From positions 1-64,000 of the forward strand of contig JAMONP010000089.1 of NCBI GenBank assembly GCA_027065695.1: a stretch of 64,000 nucleotides of DNA. The letters are read 5' to 3'. Made by a program: the position numbers and the translations under genes. Below are positions 45,733 to 56,079 of the stretch, piece by piece (positions within the stretch are counted from its first letter, which is position 1; each line of letters begins with the position of its first letter). This DNA comes from Desulfuromonadales bacterium (GTDB lineage Bacteria; Desulfobacterota; Desulfuromonadia; Desulfuromonadales; BM103). The notes beneath the pieces were generated by a model that was not told the DNA's origin, ran no database searches, and saw nothing but the letters and a program-made list of their open reading frames with translations.

Positions 45733-45762
45733 AGGGACTGGAGACTGGGATCTGGGGGCTGG
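45733..45762. repeat. Dispersed CTGG-rich repeat, copy 1
   Basis: The sequence GGGACTGGAGACTGGGATC followed by TGGGGGCTGG lies between fabG and acpP. Its complement, slightly varied, occurs at 61402-61433. It has no coding role here. Confidence 0.65.
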
Positions 45763-45874
45763 TATGGTAAAACTACAGGGAATTTGACCCTAAGATTTAG
45801 ATTGATGGCTGTTTTTACAAATCATAAATGAGACGATCCATAGATCGTATCTAAACCAAGAGGAGGAAATGATA

Positions 45875-46108
45875 ATGTCTAATGTTGCAGATCGTATCAA
45901 AAAAATTGTTGCTGAGCAGTTGGGTGTCGATGAGGACCAGGTTACGGTAGAAGCATCTTTCATGGATGATCTGGGTGCCGATTCGCTGGATACTGTGGAA
46001 CTTGTTATGGCTCTTGAAGAAGAATTTGACGTCGAAATTTCCGATGAAGACGCTGAAAAAATTCAGACCGTTCAGAACGCCATCGACTACATCAGTAAGA
46101 GCACCTAA
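45875..46108 (+). CDS. acpP: Acyl carrier protein
   Basis: The 77-residue carrier holds acyl chains on a phosphopantetheine arm attached to Ser37 in [18 protein letters not shown]. It is strongly acidic, as expected. The start is set at 45875: an AGAGGAGG site lies nine bases ahead, whereas the ATG at 45869 would be only three bases from it. It has its own stretch of 150 bases upstream, and a separate promoter is likely. Confidence 0.97.
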   Translation: MSNVADRIKKIVAEQLGVDEDQVTVEASFMDDLGADSLDTVELVMALEEEFDVEISDEDAEKIQTVQNAIDYISKST

Positions 46109-46222
46109 ATTGTTGTCAGTTGCGGAGGATTGATCCGTAGCTGTCGTTTATAACAGAACCTGCTCCGGCAGCCTTGATTGGGTTGCCGAGGGCTGGCTTT
46201 GTGTTGGGAGGAAAAGAGCCTC

Positions 46223-47455
46223 ATGCGCAGAGTTGTTGTAACCGGTCTGGGGATTACTTCTCCTTTAGGAACCGGTCTGGAAAAAAACTGGGATGCATTG
46301 ATCAACGGACGTTCCGGTATTGCATCTATTACTCGATTTGACACTTCAGACTGTCCGGTTAAGTTTGCCGGTGAAGTCACTGATTTCCCTGCGGAAGAGT
46401 ATTTCAACAAAAAAGAGGCCCGCAAAATGGATCTCTTCATTCATTATGCTCTTGGTTCAGCAGCAATGGCTCTTGCTGATTCCGGTCTTGAAATCAATGC
46501 AGACAATGCCGAACGTGTCGGTGTTGTGGTTGGCTCCGGAATGGGTGGATTGCCTGCTATCGAAAAATATCATGACGCTTTTTCTAAAGGTGGCTATCGC
46601 AAGGTAAGCCCCTTTTTCATTCCGATGACGATTATCAATCTGGCTGCTGGTCAGATTTCCATAAAATGCGGAGCCAAAGGTCCCAATATTGCGCCGGTGT
46701 CTGCATGTGCCTCTGGCACACATGCGATCGGTGACGCCTTTCGTATGATCCAGCGTGGCGATGCTGACGCTGTTCTTGCCGGTGGTACCGAGTCGACAGT
46801 CTGTTCGCTTGGTATCGGTGGCTTCGCGGTCATGAAAGCACTCTCAACCCGCAACGATGATCCGCAGGCGGCCAGTCGTCCCTTTGACAAAAACCGTGAC
46901 GGTTTCGTCATGGGTGAGGGATCTGGTATTGTTGTCCTTGAAGAGTATGAGGATGCGAAGAAGCGCGGCGCTAAAATTTATGGCGAAGTTATCGGCTATG
47001 GATTAACGGGTGATGCTTACCACTTAACGGCCCCGGCCCCTGGCGGGGAGGGTGCTGCCCGCTGTATGCAAATGGCTTTGGATACGGCTGGTGTTAACCC
47101 TGAGGATGTCGATTATATTAATGCCCACGGTACTTCGACGCCATTTAATGATCTCTATGAGACCATGGCAATCAAATCTGTCTTTGGTGAGCATGCCCGA
47201 CAGTTGATGATCAGTTCAACCAAAAGTATGACCGGTCATCTGCTTGGTGCAGCAGGTGGTGTTGAAGCCGCCTATTCACTTCTGACCATGAGTCGTGGCG
47301 TTGTACCTCCAACCATCAATTATACAGAACCTGACCCTGAATGTGATCTTGATTATGTACCCAACGAAGCGCGTCAGGCCGAGGTGAAGATCGCACTTTC
47401 AAATTCACTTGGGTTTGGTGGTACTAACGCGACCCTGTTGTTCCGCAAGGTGTAA
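46223..47455 (+). CDS. fabF: 3-oxoacyl-ACP synthase II
   Basis: This 410-residue condensing enzyme elongates acyl-ACP. The catalytic Cys162 is in [11 protein letters not shown], and the two His lie in NAHGTST and [13 protein letters not shown], so it is a normal Cys-His-His enzyme. The start is the ATG at 46223 with GGGAGGA ahead. With the local fabH lost, FabF or another enzyme elsewhere must provide chain initiation. rpiB follows five bases after its stop. Confidence 0.97.
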   Translation: MRRVVVTGLGITSPLGTGLEKNWDALINGRSGIASITRFDTSDCPVKFAGEVTDFPAEEYFNKKEARKMDLFIHYALGSAAMALADSGLEINADNAERVGVVVGSGMGGLPAIEKYHDAFSKGGYRKVSPFFIPMTIINLAAGQISIKCGAKGPNIAPVSACASGTHAIGDAFRMIQRGDADAVLAGGTESTVCSLGIGGFAVMKALSTRNDDPQAASRPFDKNRDGFVMGEGSGIVVLEEYEDAKKRGAKIYGEVIGYGLTGDAYHLTAPAPGGEGAARCMQMALDTAGVNPEDVDYINAHGTSTPFNDLYETMAIKSVFGEHARQLMISSTKSMTGHLLGAAGGVEAAYSLLTMSRGVVPPTINYTEPDPECDLDYVPNEARQAEVKIALSNSLGFGGTNATLLFRKV

Positions 47456-47460
47456 TCATA

Positions 47461-47934
47461 ATGATTTTCATTGGTAGCGATCATGGCGGGTTGGAGTTAA
47501 AGGAAGTTATCAAGGCTGCACTCATTTCACGTGGTATAGATGTTAGAGATTGCGGAACTGACAACAGTGATTCTGTTGATTATCCCGATTTTGCCGAGAA
47601 GGTTGCCAGAGCCGTCTCTCGTGGTGAAGCAGGCCCCTGTAATGAGGCAGACCAAGGTATTCTGATCTGTGGCACAGGTATCGGCATGTCGATTGTCGCT
47701 AATAAATTCCCTGGAGTTCGGGCAGCTTTAGTGACCGATGAGTTCATGGCACAAATGGCAAAGCAACATAACAATGCCAATGTCCTTGTTTTGGGCGGAC
47801 GGGTCCTGGCTGCAGAAATGGCTGTCAAAATGGTGAATACCTGGCTGGATGCGGCCTATGAAGGTGGCCGTCACCAACGAAGACTCGACAAAATCTCCCA
47901 ACTGGAAGAGGCCGTTCGTGGCGGTGAGTTATAA
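47461..47934 (+). CDS. rpiB: Ribose-5-phosphate isomerase B
   Basis: This 157-residue enzyme interconverts ribose 5-phosphate and ribulose 5-phosphate. It has SDHGGLELK at the start, LICGTGIGMSIVANK with the catalytic Cys and phosphate loop, and HNNANVLVLGGR. It is the last gene before a strong terminator. Confidence 0.95.
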   Translation: MIFIGSDHGGLELKEVIKAALISRGIDVRDCGTDNSDSVDYPDFAEKVARAVSRGEAGPCNEADQGILICGTGIGMSIVANKFPGVRAALVTDEFMAQMAKQHNNANVLVLGGRVLAAEMAVKMVNTWLDAAYEGGRHQRRLDKISQLEEAVRGGEL

Positions 47935-47947
47935 ACCGTATTTGCTT

Positions 47948-47980
47948 CGGGCAGGCCATTCGCCTGCCCGTTTTTACTTT
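47948..47980 (+). terminator. Terminator after rpiB
   Basis: CGGGCAGGC and GCCTGCCCG form a perfect 9-bp stem with a 5-base loop, followed by TTTTTACTTTT. Confidence 0.9.
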
Positions 47981-48027
47981 TCAAAATAGTACGCTATCAA
48001 TAAATTAACCTGGAGGCTAGCGTTACC

Positions 48028-49278
48028 ATGTCTGATAATCTTGCCCAATTCGACCCGGAAATCACTGCGGCTATTCGCAAAGAGACTGAGCGTCAGGAAT
48101 ACAGCCTGGAGTTTATTGCATCGGAAAACTTTGTCAGTGAGGAAGTTCTCGCAGCTCAAGGTTCAGTTCTTACGAACAAATATGCTGAGGGTTATCCTGG
48201 CAAAAGGTATTATGGCGGCTGTGAATTTGTCGATGTTGCCGAACAGTTGGCGATTGATCGTGCCAAGGAACTCTTTGGCGCCGAGCATGCCAATGTCCAG
48301 CCTCATTCCGGCTCCCAGGCCAACATGGCTGTTTATTTTGCTAGTTGCAAGCCTGGTGACACGGTCCTGGGGATGAACCTCGCTCATGGTGGCCACCTGA
48401 CTCACGGCTCTCCAGTTAACTTTTCCGGCAAGCTTTTCAATATAGTGCCTTACGGTATTCGCAAAGATACCGGCAGAATTGATTATGACGAAGTAGAGCA
48501 GTTAGCCAAAGAGCATCAGCCGAAACTGATCGTGGTGGGCGCCAGTGCTTATCCACGGACCATCGATTTTGAAGCGTTCAGGCGTATCGCTGATCAGGTT
48601 GGAGCACCAGTCATGGTTGATATGGCTCATATCGCCGGCCTGGTTGCTGCCGGTGTTCATCCGTCCCCGGTTCCACATTCAGAGTATGTTACAACCACAA
48701 CACACAAAACGCTGCGTGGCCCGCGTGGTGGCATGATCCTCTGCCGTGAAGAGTATGCCAAAAAGATCAACAGCAATATCTTCCCAGGTATTCAGGGTGG
48801 GCCGTTGATGCATGTGATCGCTGCCAAGGCAGTTGCCTTCAAAGAGGCGCTTTCTCCTGACTTCAAAGTCTATGCCGCACAGGTGGTTAAAAATGCCCAG
48901 GCCCTTGCCGAAGAACTGGTGACTCGAGGTTACAACCTGGTGTCTGGTGGCACCGACAATCATCTGTTGTTGCTTGACTTTGTCGGTACTGAACTGACTG
49001 GCAAAGTAGCTGAGGCAACACTTGAAACAGCTGGAATTACAGTCAATAAGAATGCTGTTCCTTTTGATACCCGTTCGCCATTTGTGACCAGTGGAGTGCG
49101 TATCGGCACGCCGGCAAGTACGACGCGCGGTCTCAAAGAGAATGAAATGCGCCAGATTGGTGCCTGGATTGATGAGGCTTTGCAGAATATCGAAAATGAG
49201 GCGATACTTGCCAGAATCCGTGGTGAAATTCGCGAACTCTGTCAGCAGTTTCCCCTTTACGCGCACAGGCTTGTTTGA
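48028..49278 (+). CDS. glyA: Serine hydroxymethyltransferase
   Basis: The PLP enzyme makes glycine and 5,10-methylene-THF from serine. The 416-residue product has the cofactor Lys227 in [14 protein letters not shown] and the ENFVSEEVL and [14 protein letters not shown] segments. The gene starts a new transcription unit after the rpiB terminator and its stop overlaps the comEB start (TGATG). The one-carbon units fit with the downstream deoxynucleotide and riboflavin genes. Confidence 0.97.
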   Translation: MSDNLAQFDPEITAAIRKETERQEYSLEFIASENFVSEEVLAAQGSVLTNKYAEGYPGKRYYGGCEFVDVAEQLAIDRAKELFGAEHANVQPHSGSQANMAVYFASCKPGDTVLGMNLAHGGHLTHGSPVNFSGKLFNIVPYGIRKDTGRIDYDEVEQLAKEHQPKLIVVGASAYPRTIDFEAFRRIADQVGAPVMVDMAHIAGLVAAGVHPSPVPHSEYVTTTTHKTLRGPRGGMILCREEYAKKINSNIFPGIQGGPLMHVIAAKAVAFKEALSPDFKVYAAQVVKNAQALAEELVTRGYNLVSGGTDNHLLLLDFVGTELTGKVAEATLETAGITVNKNAVPFDTRSPFVTSGVRIGTPASTTRGLKENEMRQIGAWIDEALQNIENEAILARIRGEIRELCQQFPLYAHRLV

Positions 49279-49742
49279 TGGAAAGGCCGTCCTGGGACGA
49301 ATATTTCATGGACATCACCCTTGTGGTGGCGCGACGTTCTACCTGCATGCGCCGTCAGGTCGGTGCTGTGATGGTCAAAGATAAGAATATTCTTACCACC
49401 GGTTATAACGGCACGCCTAGCGGTATCACGCACTGTAATGTGACTGGATGTCTGCGTGAACAACTAAATGTTCCTTCCGGTGAGCGGCATGAACTCTGTC
49501 GAGGTTTGCATGCTGAGCAGAATGCCATTATACAGGCGGCAAGCCAAGGTGTGAATATCTCTGGTTCAGTGCTCTACTGTACAGACTCGCCTTGTATTAT
49601 CTGTACGAAAATGTTGATCAATGCCGGCATACGCAAGGTTATTTATCTGAAAGGCTACGCAGATAAGCTCTCCATGGAAATGCTGGAAGAGTCTGGCATC
49701 GAGACTTATCTCTATGCTGATGTAGTTTCTGGAGGTTGTTGA
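49278..49742 (+). CDS. comEB: dCMP deaminase (ComEB-like)
   Basis: The 154-residue zinc deaminase converts dCMP to dUMP. Motifs are HAEQNAII (zinc His and catalytic Glu) and [13 protein letters not shown] (two zinc Cys). Two more Cys and a His in the HCNVTGC insertion may bind a second zinc. The ATG at 49278 overlaps the glyA stop by one base; the next start overlaps its own stop in the same way. Confidence 0.93.
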   Translation: MERPSWDEYFMDITLVVARRSTCMRRQVGAVMVKDKNILTTGYNGTPSGITHCNVTGCLREQLNVPSGERHELCRGLHAEQNAIIQAASQGVNISGSVLYCTDSPCIICTKMLINAGIRKVIYLKGYADKLSMEMLEESGIETYLYADVVSGGC

Positions 49743-50206
49743 TGAAATGCCCGTTCTGTAGTCATGACGATACGCGAGTCGTTGACTCTCGTGTCGGTAA
49801 AGAGGGCAATAATATTCGCAGACGCCGTGAATGTATTGATTGCGAACGTCGTTTCACGACCTATGAGCGGGTTGAAGAAACTTTACCTCTGGTTATTAAG
49901 AAAGATGGCCGCAGGGAAGCTTTTGAGCGTCAAAAGATCATTTCTGGAATTCAGCGTGCTTGTGAAAAACGACCGGTCTCCATTGCTACTATAGAAAAAG
50001 TTGTTGATCAGATAGAGCGTTCTCTTCAGGAATGTGGTGAAAAAGAAATCAACGCCAGCCGCATTGGCGAAGCTATCATGGAAGCATTGCAGTCGCTTGA
50101 TGAAGTCGCTTATGTCCGTTTTGCCTCAGTCTATCGCCAGTTTCGCGATATAAACGAATTCATGGCCGAGTTAACAGATATCCTGGCCAAAGGTTCTGCC
50201 AAGTAG
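49742..50206 (+). CDS. nrdR: Transcriptional repressor NrdR
   Basis: This 154-residue repressor controls ribonucleotide reductase genes in response to ATP/dATP. It has an N-terminal zinc ribbon ([17 protein letters not shown], then CIDC) and an ATP-cone domain ([20 protein letters not shown]). It would bind paired NrdR boxes elsewhere in the genome. Its start overlaps the comEB stop by one base. Confidence 0.97.
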   Translation: MKCPFCSHDDTRVVDSRVGKEGNNIRRRRECIDCERRFTTYERVEETLPLVIKKDGRREAFERQKIISGIQRACEKRPVSIATIEKVVDQIERSLQECGEKEINASRIGEAIMEALQSLDEVAYVRFASVYRQFRDINEFMAELTDILAKGSAK

Positions 50207-50244
50207 TTCTGTTCCCGTCTTCCGGTAACGCATAGCGAGCCGCA

Positions 50245-51360
50245 ATGTCAATCCAGACTGAACAATTCATGCAAAGAGCTATCGTCCTGGCCCGCAAGGG
50301 CCTGGGCAGGACTGCACCCAACCCTCCGGTAGGCGCTGTTCTTGTACGTGATGGCAAGATCATAGGCGAGGGGTTTCACCCTGCGGCCGGTCAACCACAC
50401 GCGGAAGTGTTTGCTTTGCGCGAGGCCGGAGAACTGGCTCTGGGTGCCGATCTTTATGTCACACTTGAGCCTTGCTGCCATCATGGCCGGACCGGTCCCT
50501 GCACCGAGGCTTTGATTAATGCCGGGGTCTCCAGAGTTTATATCGGTACGCAGGATCCAAATCCGCTGGTTGCTGGCAAGGGTACCGAATCCTTACGACA
50601 GGCTGGTGTTGACGTTATCTGTGAAGTGCTTACAATGGAGAGTCAGAGGCTGATTGCTCCGTTTACTAAATCGATATCCAAAGGCTTGCCCTATGTTATT
50701 TTCAAGGCAGCAATGACTCTGGATGGCAAGACAGCGACTTCTGCTGGCGATTCAAAATGGATTTCCTGTGCTGCAAGCCGGGAGCTTGTTCATCAATTGA
50801 GGAATCAGGTTGATGGCATCGTGGTTGGCTCCAGGACTGTGAAAGCAGATGATCCACGTCTCACAACACGGCTTGCAGACGGGGATGGTCGTGACCCTGT
50901 TCGTATCGTATTCGATGGGAGTCTCAAAACTTCACCACAAGCAACTTTATACACACAACCTTCCGAGGCAAAAACCGTACTGGTGACGGCGTCCGATCAT
51001 GCTGAAGCAGTTTTGCAGCCTTATCGTGTTGTTGGTGCAGACATTATTCAGGTGTCTAGAAATGACGATGGCCTCGACTTGTCTGCGGCAATGATTGAAC
51101 TCGTCAAAATGAACCTGCACTCTATTTTGCTGGAAGGAGGCAGTGTTCTTGGTGGCGCCATGCTTCGTGCTGACCTGGTCGACCAAGTAATGGTCTTTGT
51201 TGCGCCGAAGATGATCGGTGGCAAGGGCCGTGACCTGTTGGCCGGCGATGGAGTTACCAGCATCAGTGATGCCTGGTCGTTAATTAACTTACGCGCACGC
51301 CAGATTGATACGGATATCCTGATTGAAGGGGAGGTGCAGCATGTTCACCGGCCTGATTGA
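50245..51360 (+). CDS. ribD: Riboflavin biosynthesis deaminase/reductase
   Basis: The 371-residue bifunctional enzyme carries out the second and third steps of riboflavin synthesis. The N-terminal deaminase has HAEVFAL and LEPCCHHGRTGPC for zinc; the reductase domain begins near YVIFKAAMTLDGKTAT. It is followed by ribE, with a 20-bp overlap. No FMN riboswitch is present upstream. Confidence 0.97.
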   Translation: MSIQTEQFMQRAIVLARKGLGRTAPNPPVGAVLVRDGKIIGEGFHPAAGQPHAEVFALREAGELALGADLYVTLEPCCHHGRTGPCTEALINAGVSRVYIGTQDPNPLVAGKGTESLRQAGVDVICEVLTMESQRLIAPFTKSISKGLPYVIFKAAMTLDGKTATSAGDSKWISCAASRELVHQLRNQVDGIVVGSRTVKADDPRLTTRLADGDGRDPVRIVFDGSLKTSPQATLYTQPSEAKTVLVTASDHAEAVLQPYRVVGADIIQVSRNDDGLDLSAAMIELVKMNLHSILLEGGSVLGGAMLRADLVDQVMVFVAPKMIGGKGRDLLAGDGVTSISDAWSLINLRARQIDTDILIEGEVQHVHRPD

Positions 51361-51988
51361 AGATCTCGGTACATTGCAAGAAATTCGCACAGGTACAGAC
51401 CAGGCTCAGCTAACCGTTGCAACTGGTCTGCCAATGTCTGAGCTAACACTTGGAGAAAGTATTGCTGTCAATGGCGTCTGCCTGACAGTGACATCCTTTG
51501 GTGGTGGTGCCTTTTGCGCTGATGTTTCTCCTGAAACCTTGAACTGTACCTCGCTTGGTCGTTTGTCACGGGGGGATCGCGTCAACCTTGAACGCGCCTT
51601 ACGCCTTTCAGACCGACTGGGAGGACATTTGGTGACAGGTCATGTTGATGGCCTTGGCCGAATCGTTGAACATCGAAAACACGGCAATGCATGGCTTTTT
51701 AAGTTTCAGATAGATGCCGCGGTCAACTCGTTTCTTGTGGCGAAAGGGAGTGTTACTATTGATGGCATCAGTTTGACAGTGAATGAAGTGTTCGAAGATT
51801 GTTTTTCGTTAACCATTATTCCTCATACTCTGACAATGACCACTTTGCAGGATCGCAAGATCGGTGATGAAGTCAATATTGAAACGGACCTGATTGGCAA
51901 ATATGTTGCACGATTTCTGCAAGATGGGGCCGCCGATAAACCGCAAGGGGTAACGATGGATATCCTTGCCAAACATGGTTTTTTGTGA
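51341..51988 (+). CDS. ribE: Riboflavin synthase alpha chain
   Basis: The start is set at 51341, MFTGLIEDLG, with GGGGAGG ahead and inside ribD. The 215-residue protein has the two repeated lumazine-binding domains: NGVCLTVTSF... in the first half and DGISLTVNEVF... in the second, each with a GHLVTGHVDG-type linker. It dismutates lumazine to riboflavin. Confidence 0.96.
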   Translation: MFTGLIEDLGTLQEIRTGTDQAQLTVATGLPMSELTLGESIAVNGVCLTVTSFGGGAFCADVSPETLNCTSLGRLSRGDRVNLERALRLSDRLGGHLVTGHVDGLGRIVEHRKHGNAWLFKFQIDAAVNSFLVAKGSVTIDGISLTVNEVFEDCFSLTIIPHTLTMTTLQDRKIGDEVNIETDLIGKYVARFLQDGAADKPQGVTMDILAKHGFL

Positions 51989-52094
51989 GATATTTTAAAG
52001 TCTTACTAACTCCTGAATCCGTGAGTAGCTGACACTCTTTACCCATTGTTTGCTCACGAATCCAGCCAAACTTTATAGCTTGCCAGGACACTTT

Positions 52095-53300
52095 ATGCCA
52101 TTAACTCGTGTTAAAGAAGCTCTCGAAGATATCCGTCAGGGTAAGATGGTCATTCTGGTTGATGACGAAGATCGTGAAAACGAAGGCGATCTTTGCATGG
52201 CCGCAGAGATGGTCACCCCTGAAGATGTAAACTTTATGGCCAAAGAAGGTCGTGGTTTGATCTGTCTGTCTTTGACTGAAGATCGTGCTGATCATCTTGG
52301 TTTGCCGTTGATGGTTCAGGATAATTCCTCTTCATTCGGTACTGCATTTACTATCTCAATTGAAGCACGTCGTGGTGTAACAACCGGTATTTCCGCAGCT
52401 GATCGCGCACATACAATCCAGGTGGCTATTGCCGATGAAACCACTGCAAAAGATCTGGCACGTCCGGGTCATGTCTTTCCATTGCGTGCCAAGAAAGGCG
52501 GTGTCATGGTCCGCGCGGGCCAAACCGAAGGCTCTGTCGACTTAGCACGTATGGCTGGGTTGAAACCCTCTGGTATGATCTGCGAGATTATGAATGATGA
52601 CGGCACCATGGCGCGCATGCCTGAACTACGCAAGTTCGCTGAGAAGCACCAGTTGCGCATTGTCACAATTGCTGACATGGTTGCCTATCGAATGCGCAAG
52701 GAACTTCTGATTACACGAGCGGCGGAGACTCACGTGCCAACCAGGTCTGGTGGTGATTTCCAAACAGTTGTTTACGACAATGATGTTGATAACTGTCAGC
52801 ACCTGGCGCTCTACAAAGGGGATATCAGTCCAGACAAACCGATTCTGGTCAGAGTTCACTCCGAATGTCTTACGGGTGATGTGTTCGGCTCAGAACGTTG
52901 CGATTGCGGTGATCAATTACATGCTTCGATGCGCATGATCGAAAAAGAGGGCACCGGTGTCATATTGTATATGCGCCAGGAAGGACGAGGAATCGGATTG
53001 GTCAACAAACTCAAGGCTTATGCCTTGCAGGATGAGGGCCATGATACCGTTGAAGCCAATGAGGTTCTCGGTTTTCAGGCTGATTTACGTGATTACGGTA
53101 TCGGTGCCCAGATTCTAAATGAATTGGGAGTGCGTAAAATCCGTTTGCTGACCAATAATCCACGTAAAATCATCGGTCTCGAAGGCTATGGCCTGGAAAT
53201 TGTTGAACGTGTACCAATTGAAATGCCTGCCACTAAAAACAACTTGAAATATCTCAAAACCAAGCAGGAAAAGCTTGGCCACTTGCTTGAAAATCTTTAA
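52095..53300 (+). CDS. ribBA: Bifunctional DHBP synthase/GTP cyclohydrolase II
   Basis: The start is the ATG at 52095 (401 residues). The N-terminal half is dihydroxybutanone phosphate synthase with [11 protein letters not shown]; the C-terminal half is GTP cyclohydrolase II with the zinc triad [21 protein letters not shown] and active-site RQEGRGIGL. Both halves look intact, so it supplies both precursors of the riboflavin pathway. A 106-bp gap separates it from ribE. Confidence 0.97.
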   Translation: MPLTRVKEALEDIRQGKMVILVDDEDRENEGDLCMAAEMVTPEDVNFMAKEGRGLICLSLTEDRADHLGLPLMVQDNSSSFGTAFTISIEARRGVTTGISAADRAHTIQVAIADETTAKDLARPGHVFPLRAKKGGVMVRAGQTEGSVDLARMAGLKPSGMICEIMNDDGTMARMPELRKFAEKHQLRIVTIADMVAYRMRKELLITRAAETHVPTRSGGDFQTVVYDNDVDNCQHLALYKGDISPDKPILVRVHSECLTGDVFGSERCDCGDQLHASMRMIEKEGTGVILYMRQEGRGIGLVNKLKAYALQDEGHDTVEANEVLGFQADLRDYGIGAQILNELGVRKIRLLTNNPRKIIGLEGYGLEIVERVPIEMPATKNNLKYLKTKQEKLGHLLENL

Positions 53301-53322
53301 TCTGCTTTATGGGAGAGCTGAG

Positions 53323-53787
53323 ATGCCCAAAATAATTGAAGGAAACCTGGACGCCAAGGGCCTACGCGTTGGCTTGTTGGTAAGTCGCTTCAACAGTTTT
53401 ATCAGTGACCGTCTTGTCGAGGGAGCTATTGATGCTTTGCTGCGTCACGGTGCTGAGAAAGAGGATATCAACATCGTTCGTGTCCCCGGTGCTTTTGAAA
53501 TACCACCTGCGGCGAAACAGATGGCTGAGTCCGATCGTTTTGATGCTATCGTCTGCTTAGGCGCTGTCATTCGCGGGGCAACACCTCATTTTGACTATGT
53601 AAGTGCTGAAGTCTCCAAGGGAATAGCCAGCGTTTCAATGGATGCTGGCATCCCGGTAGCTTTCGGTGTCCTTACTACGGATTCCATTGAACAGGCGATC
53701 GAACGAGCTGGCAGCAAAGCTGGTAACAAAGGTTTCGATGCTGCAATGGCAGCTGTTGAGATGGCCAACCTCTACAAGGCTCTTTGA
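53323..53787 (+). CDS. ribH: 6,7-dimethyl-8-ribityllumazine synthase
   Basis: This 154-residue enzyme joins the two branches of riboflavin synthesis and assembles in large shells. The protein has [30 protein letters not shown] and [16 protein letters not shown], all family hallmarks. The start at 53323 has GGGAGAG ahead. nusB follows after six bases, the usual ribH-nusB pair. Confidence 0.97.
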   Translation: MPKIIEGNLDAKGLRVGLLVSRFNSFISDRLVEGAIDALLRHGAEKEDINIVRVPGAFEIPPAAKQMAESDRFDAIVCLGAVIRGATPHFDYVSAEVSKGIASVSMDAGIPVAFGVLTTDSIEQAIERAGSKAGNKGFDAAMAAVEMANLYKAL

Positions 53788-53793
53788 TTCAAA

Positions 53794-54267
53794 ATGTCAA
53801 GTGGGATAAGACGTCAGGGGCGCGAAATGGCCCTGAAATTACTATATAGCCTGGCTGATCACGAAGGTGGTTCTCTGGAAAATCTGCTGGGAAGCTTCTG
53901 GAAAAGCTTCCAGTTTCGTAATGATATCCTGGGAGAAGCTGTCGAAGATGAGCCTTTGCCATTAAAACCTGAAGTCAGGCATTTTGCAGAACGCCTGGTC
54001 TGTGGTGTCTCAGATAACCTTGAGCGGATTGATCTTGAGCTCAACTCCTACACCACCAATTGGGCACTAGATCGTATGGCCAGAGTGGACCTTGCGATCC
54101 TCAGGTTAGCGTCATATGAGTTACTCTACTGCCCGGATGTCCCGCACAATGTGGTGATCAACGAGGCTATTGAACTTGGCAAGCGCTTTGGCACTGAGGA
54201 TACACCGTCGTTTATTAATGGCATTCTGGACCACCTCTCACAACAACAACGTAATGCAACACCATGA
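53794..54267 (+). CDS. nusB: Transcription antitermination factor NusB
   Basis: This 157-residue all-helical RNA-binding protein works with NusE (S10) at boxA during rRNA transcription. It has the family sequence RRQGREMALKLLYSL at the start and VDLAILRLASYELLY and NVVINEAIELGKRFG further on. Its stop overlaps the next start by four bases (ATGA). Confidence 0.95.
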   Translation: MSSGIRRQGREMALKLLYSLADHEGGSLENLLGSFWKSFQFRNDILGEAVEDEPLPLKPEVRHFAERLVCGVSDNLERIDLELNSYTTNWALDRMARVDLAILRLASYELLYCPDVPHNVVINEAIELGKRFGTEDTPSFINGILDHLSQQQRNATP

Positions 54268-54725
54268 GCCGACTGGAGCGAGTGACGCTACCAACTGATT
54301 CCCTATCTGGGGATTCTGTTGTGGCGCTTTACTTTATTGACCAGAAACCACTTAATGGACCTGCTGCATTGCTGGATTGGCGTCTTGATGGAAAGTTAAC
54401 CAGGATGTTGCTTAGTCGAGAAATCCAGGGACGTGCCGGTGAGCATGTGATGATGCAGAACAACGGTAAGCTCAAGGCGGATTGGGTCCTTTTTGTTGGC
54501 GGTGGCAAGTGGCATGGGCTCTGTCAAGAAACTCATGCAAGCCTGGTTAGGCATATGTTGAGCGTCGCCCAGCAAGCGGGGTTCAAAGATGTTTCCCTGG
54601 CATTCATGCCTCACGAAGAGGTAAGTCAGGATGTTTTACAGCAACAGGTCAACGATGCCTTAACTCTTGAAGGCGCAGGGATAAGTACCTGTCGCTTTTC
54701 CTGTGTACCGATAGCCTCAACTTGA
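54264..54725 (+). CDS. Leucyl aminopeptidase N-terminal-domain-like protein
   Basis: The 153-residue protein resembles the macro-like N-terminal domain of M17 leucyl aminopeptidases (ALYFIDQKPLNGPAALLDWRLDGKLTRML and KADWVLFVGGGK). The catalytic metallopeptidase domain is not attached, so it cannot be a peptidase. Small proteins of this type occur in relatives as 'hypothetical'. It is translationally coupled to nusB by a four-base overlap and followed by hom. Confidence 0.7.
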   Translation: MSRLERVTLPTDSLSGDSVVALYFIDQKPLNGPAALLDWRLDGKLTRMLLSREIQGRAGEHVMMQNNGKLKADWVLFVGGGKWHGLCQETHASLVRHMLSVAQQAGFKDVSLAFMPHEEVSQDVLQQQVNDALTLEGAGISTCRFSCVPIAST

Positions 54726-54742
54726 AATTCAAGGTAAATGTT

Positions 54743-56053
54743 ATGCAAACTATCAAAGTAGGATTACTCGGATTTGGTACCATCGGTACTGGAGTTGTGA
54801 AGGTTTTTCAACAAAATGGGGATCTTCTGGCCAGCCGACTTGGGGCCAATCTTGAATTAGTCCGTATTGCTGACCTTGATACGACAACTGACCGAGGTGT
54901 GCAGCTTGCTCCTGGTTTGCTTACTGATGACGCACAAGCATTATTGAATGATCCGGAAATCAAGGTTGTCATTGAGTTGATTGGTGGGTATGAACCTGCC
55001 CGTACTTTTGTGTTGCAGGCGATTCGCAATGGCAAACATATTGTGACTGCCAATAAGGCTCTGCTCGCTATGCATGGTGAGGAGATTTTTCGTGCCGCTG
55101 AAGAAGCTGGAGTTACGGTTATGTTCGAAGCCGCTGTCGGTGGTGGCATCCCAATTATTTCGGCAATTAAGGAAAATCTCGGGGCCAATAATTTCTCAGC
55201 TCTTTACGGTATTCTCAACGGCACCTGTAACTACATTCTGACTCAAATGGATGAGGAAGGGGCGGCTTTTGCTGATGTGCTGGCCGATGCTCAGAAGCAG
55301 GGCTATGCCGAAGCTGACCCAACCTTTGACATTGAAGGGGTTGATACTGCGCATAAGCTTGCACTGTTGATAGGCCTCTGCTTCGGTACAAGGGTGAATT
55401 TCGACCAGATTTATACAGAAGGCATCAGTAAGGTGACAGCCCTTGATATAGAGTTTGCACATGGTTTTGGCTACAAACTTAAACTTCTGGCGATCGGTAA
55501 AAAAGATGGTGAGAAGATTGAAGCCAGGGTGCACCCGACGATGATTCCTGAAGACTATCCCTTATCGTCTATCAACGGCGTCTTCAACAGTGTTCGCATG
55601 GTCGGAGACTTCTCTGGGCCAGTCATGCTTTCCGGTTATGGTGCTGGGATGGACGCCACTGCAAGTGCCATCATGGGGGATGTCCTGGCGGTTGCCCGTG
55701 ATTTGCAAAGCAATATCGGCATTAGATCTCCGGCTCTTGGGTGCCCACAGGTGCAAATGACTTCATGTGAAATAAAGCCTATGGATCAAGTCGTTAGTGC
55801 TTATTATCTAAGATTTATGGTAAAGGATCAGCCTGGTGTCCTGGCACAAATTGCCGGTATTCTTGGCAATCACGAAATAAGTATCGAGTCAATGGTTCAG
55901 CCCCATCGTCATGCAGCTGAAGCTGTACCGATTGTCTTTATGACTCATGAAGCCGAAGAGCGTGATGTAACCGCTGCTTTGGCTGAAATTGATCAACTGG
56001 ATGCGATTCAAGAGGATACTTTGTTGATCAGGATAGAAGAGAATTTGGAATAA
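54743..56053 (+). CDS. hom: Homoserine dehydrogenase
   Basis: This 436-residue enzyme makes homoserine for methionine and threonine. The NAD(P)-binding GLLGFGTIGTG is at the start, AVGGGIPIISAIKENLGAN in the middle, and an ACT domain ends it (YYLRFMVKDQPGVLAQIAGIL), the site of feedback control. The start at 54743 has AAGGTAA ahead. Two genes downstream, on the other strand, the product's acetyl ester is used for sulfhydrylation. Confidence 0.97.
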   Translation: MQTIKVGLLGFGTIGTGVVKVFQQNGDLLASRLGANLELVRIADLDTTTDRGVQLAPGLLTDDAQALLNDPEIKVVIELIGGYEPARTFVLQAIRNGKHIVTANKALLAMHGEEIFRAAEEAGVTVMFEAAVGGGIPIISAIKENLGANNFSALYGILNGTCNYILTQMDEEGAAFADVLADAQKQGYAEADPTFDIEGVDTAHKLALLIGLCFGTRVNFDQIYTEGISKVTALDIEFAHGFGYKLKLLAIGKKDGEKIEARVHPTMIPEDYPLSSINGVFNSVRMVGDFSGPVMLSGYGAGMDATASAIMGDVLAVARDLQSNIGIRSPALGCPQVQMTSCEIKPMDQVVSAYYLRFMVKDQPGVLAQIAGILGNHEISIESMVQPHRHAAEAVPIVFMTHEAEERDVTAALAEIDQLDAIQEDTLLIRIEENLE

Positions 56054-56079
56054 AGGCGTGGGGCCAGGGGGGCGTCCCC

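Noticed and set aside
50207-50244. Possible FMN riboswitch ahead of ribD
   Set aside because: Only 38 bases separate nrdR and ribD; none of the conserved FMN aptamer blocks are present there or before ribBA.
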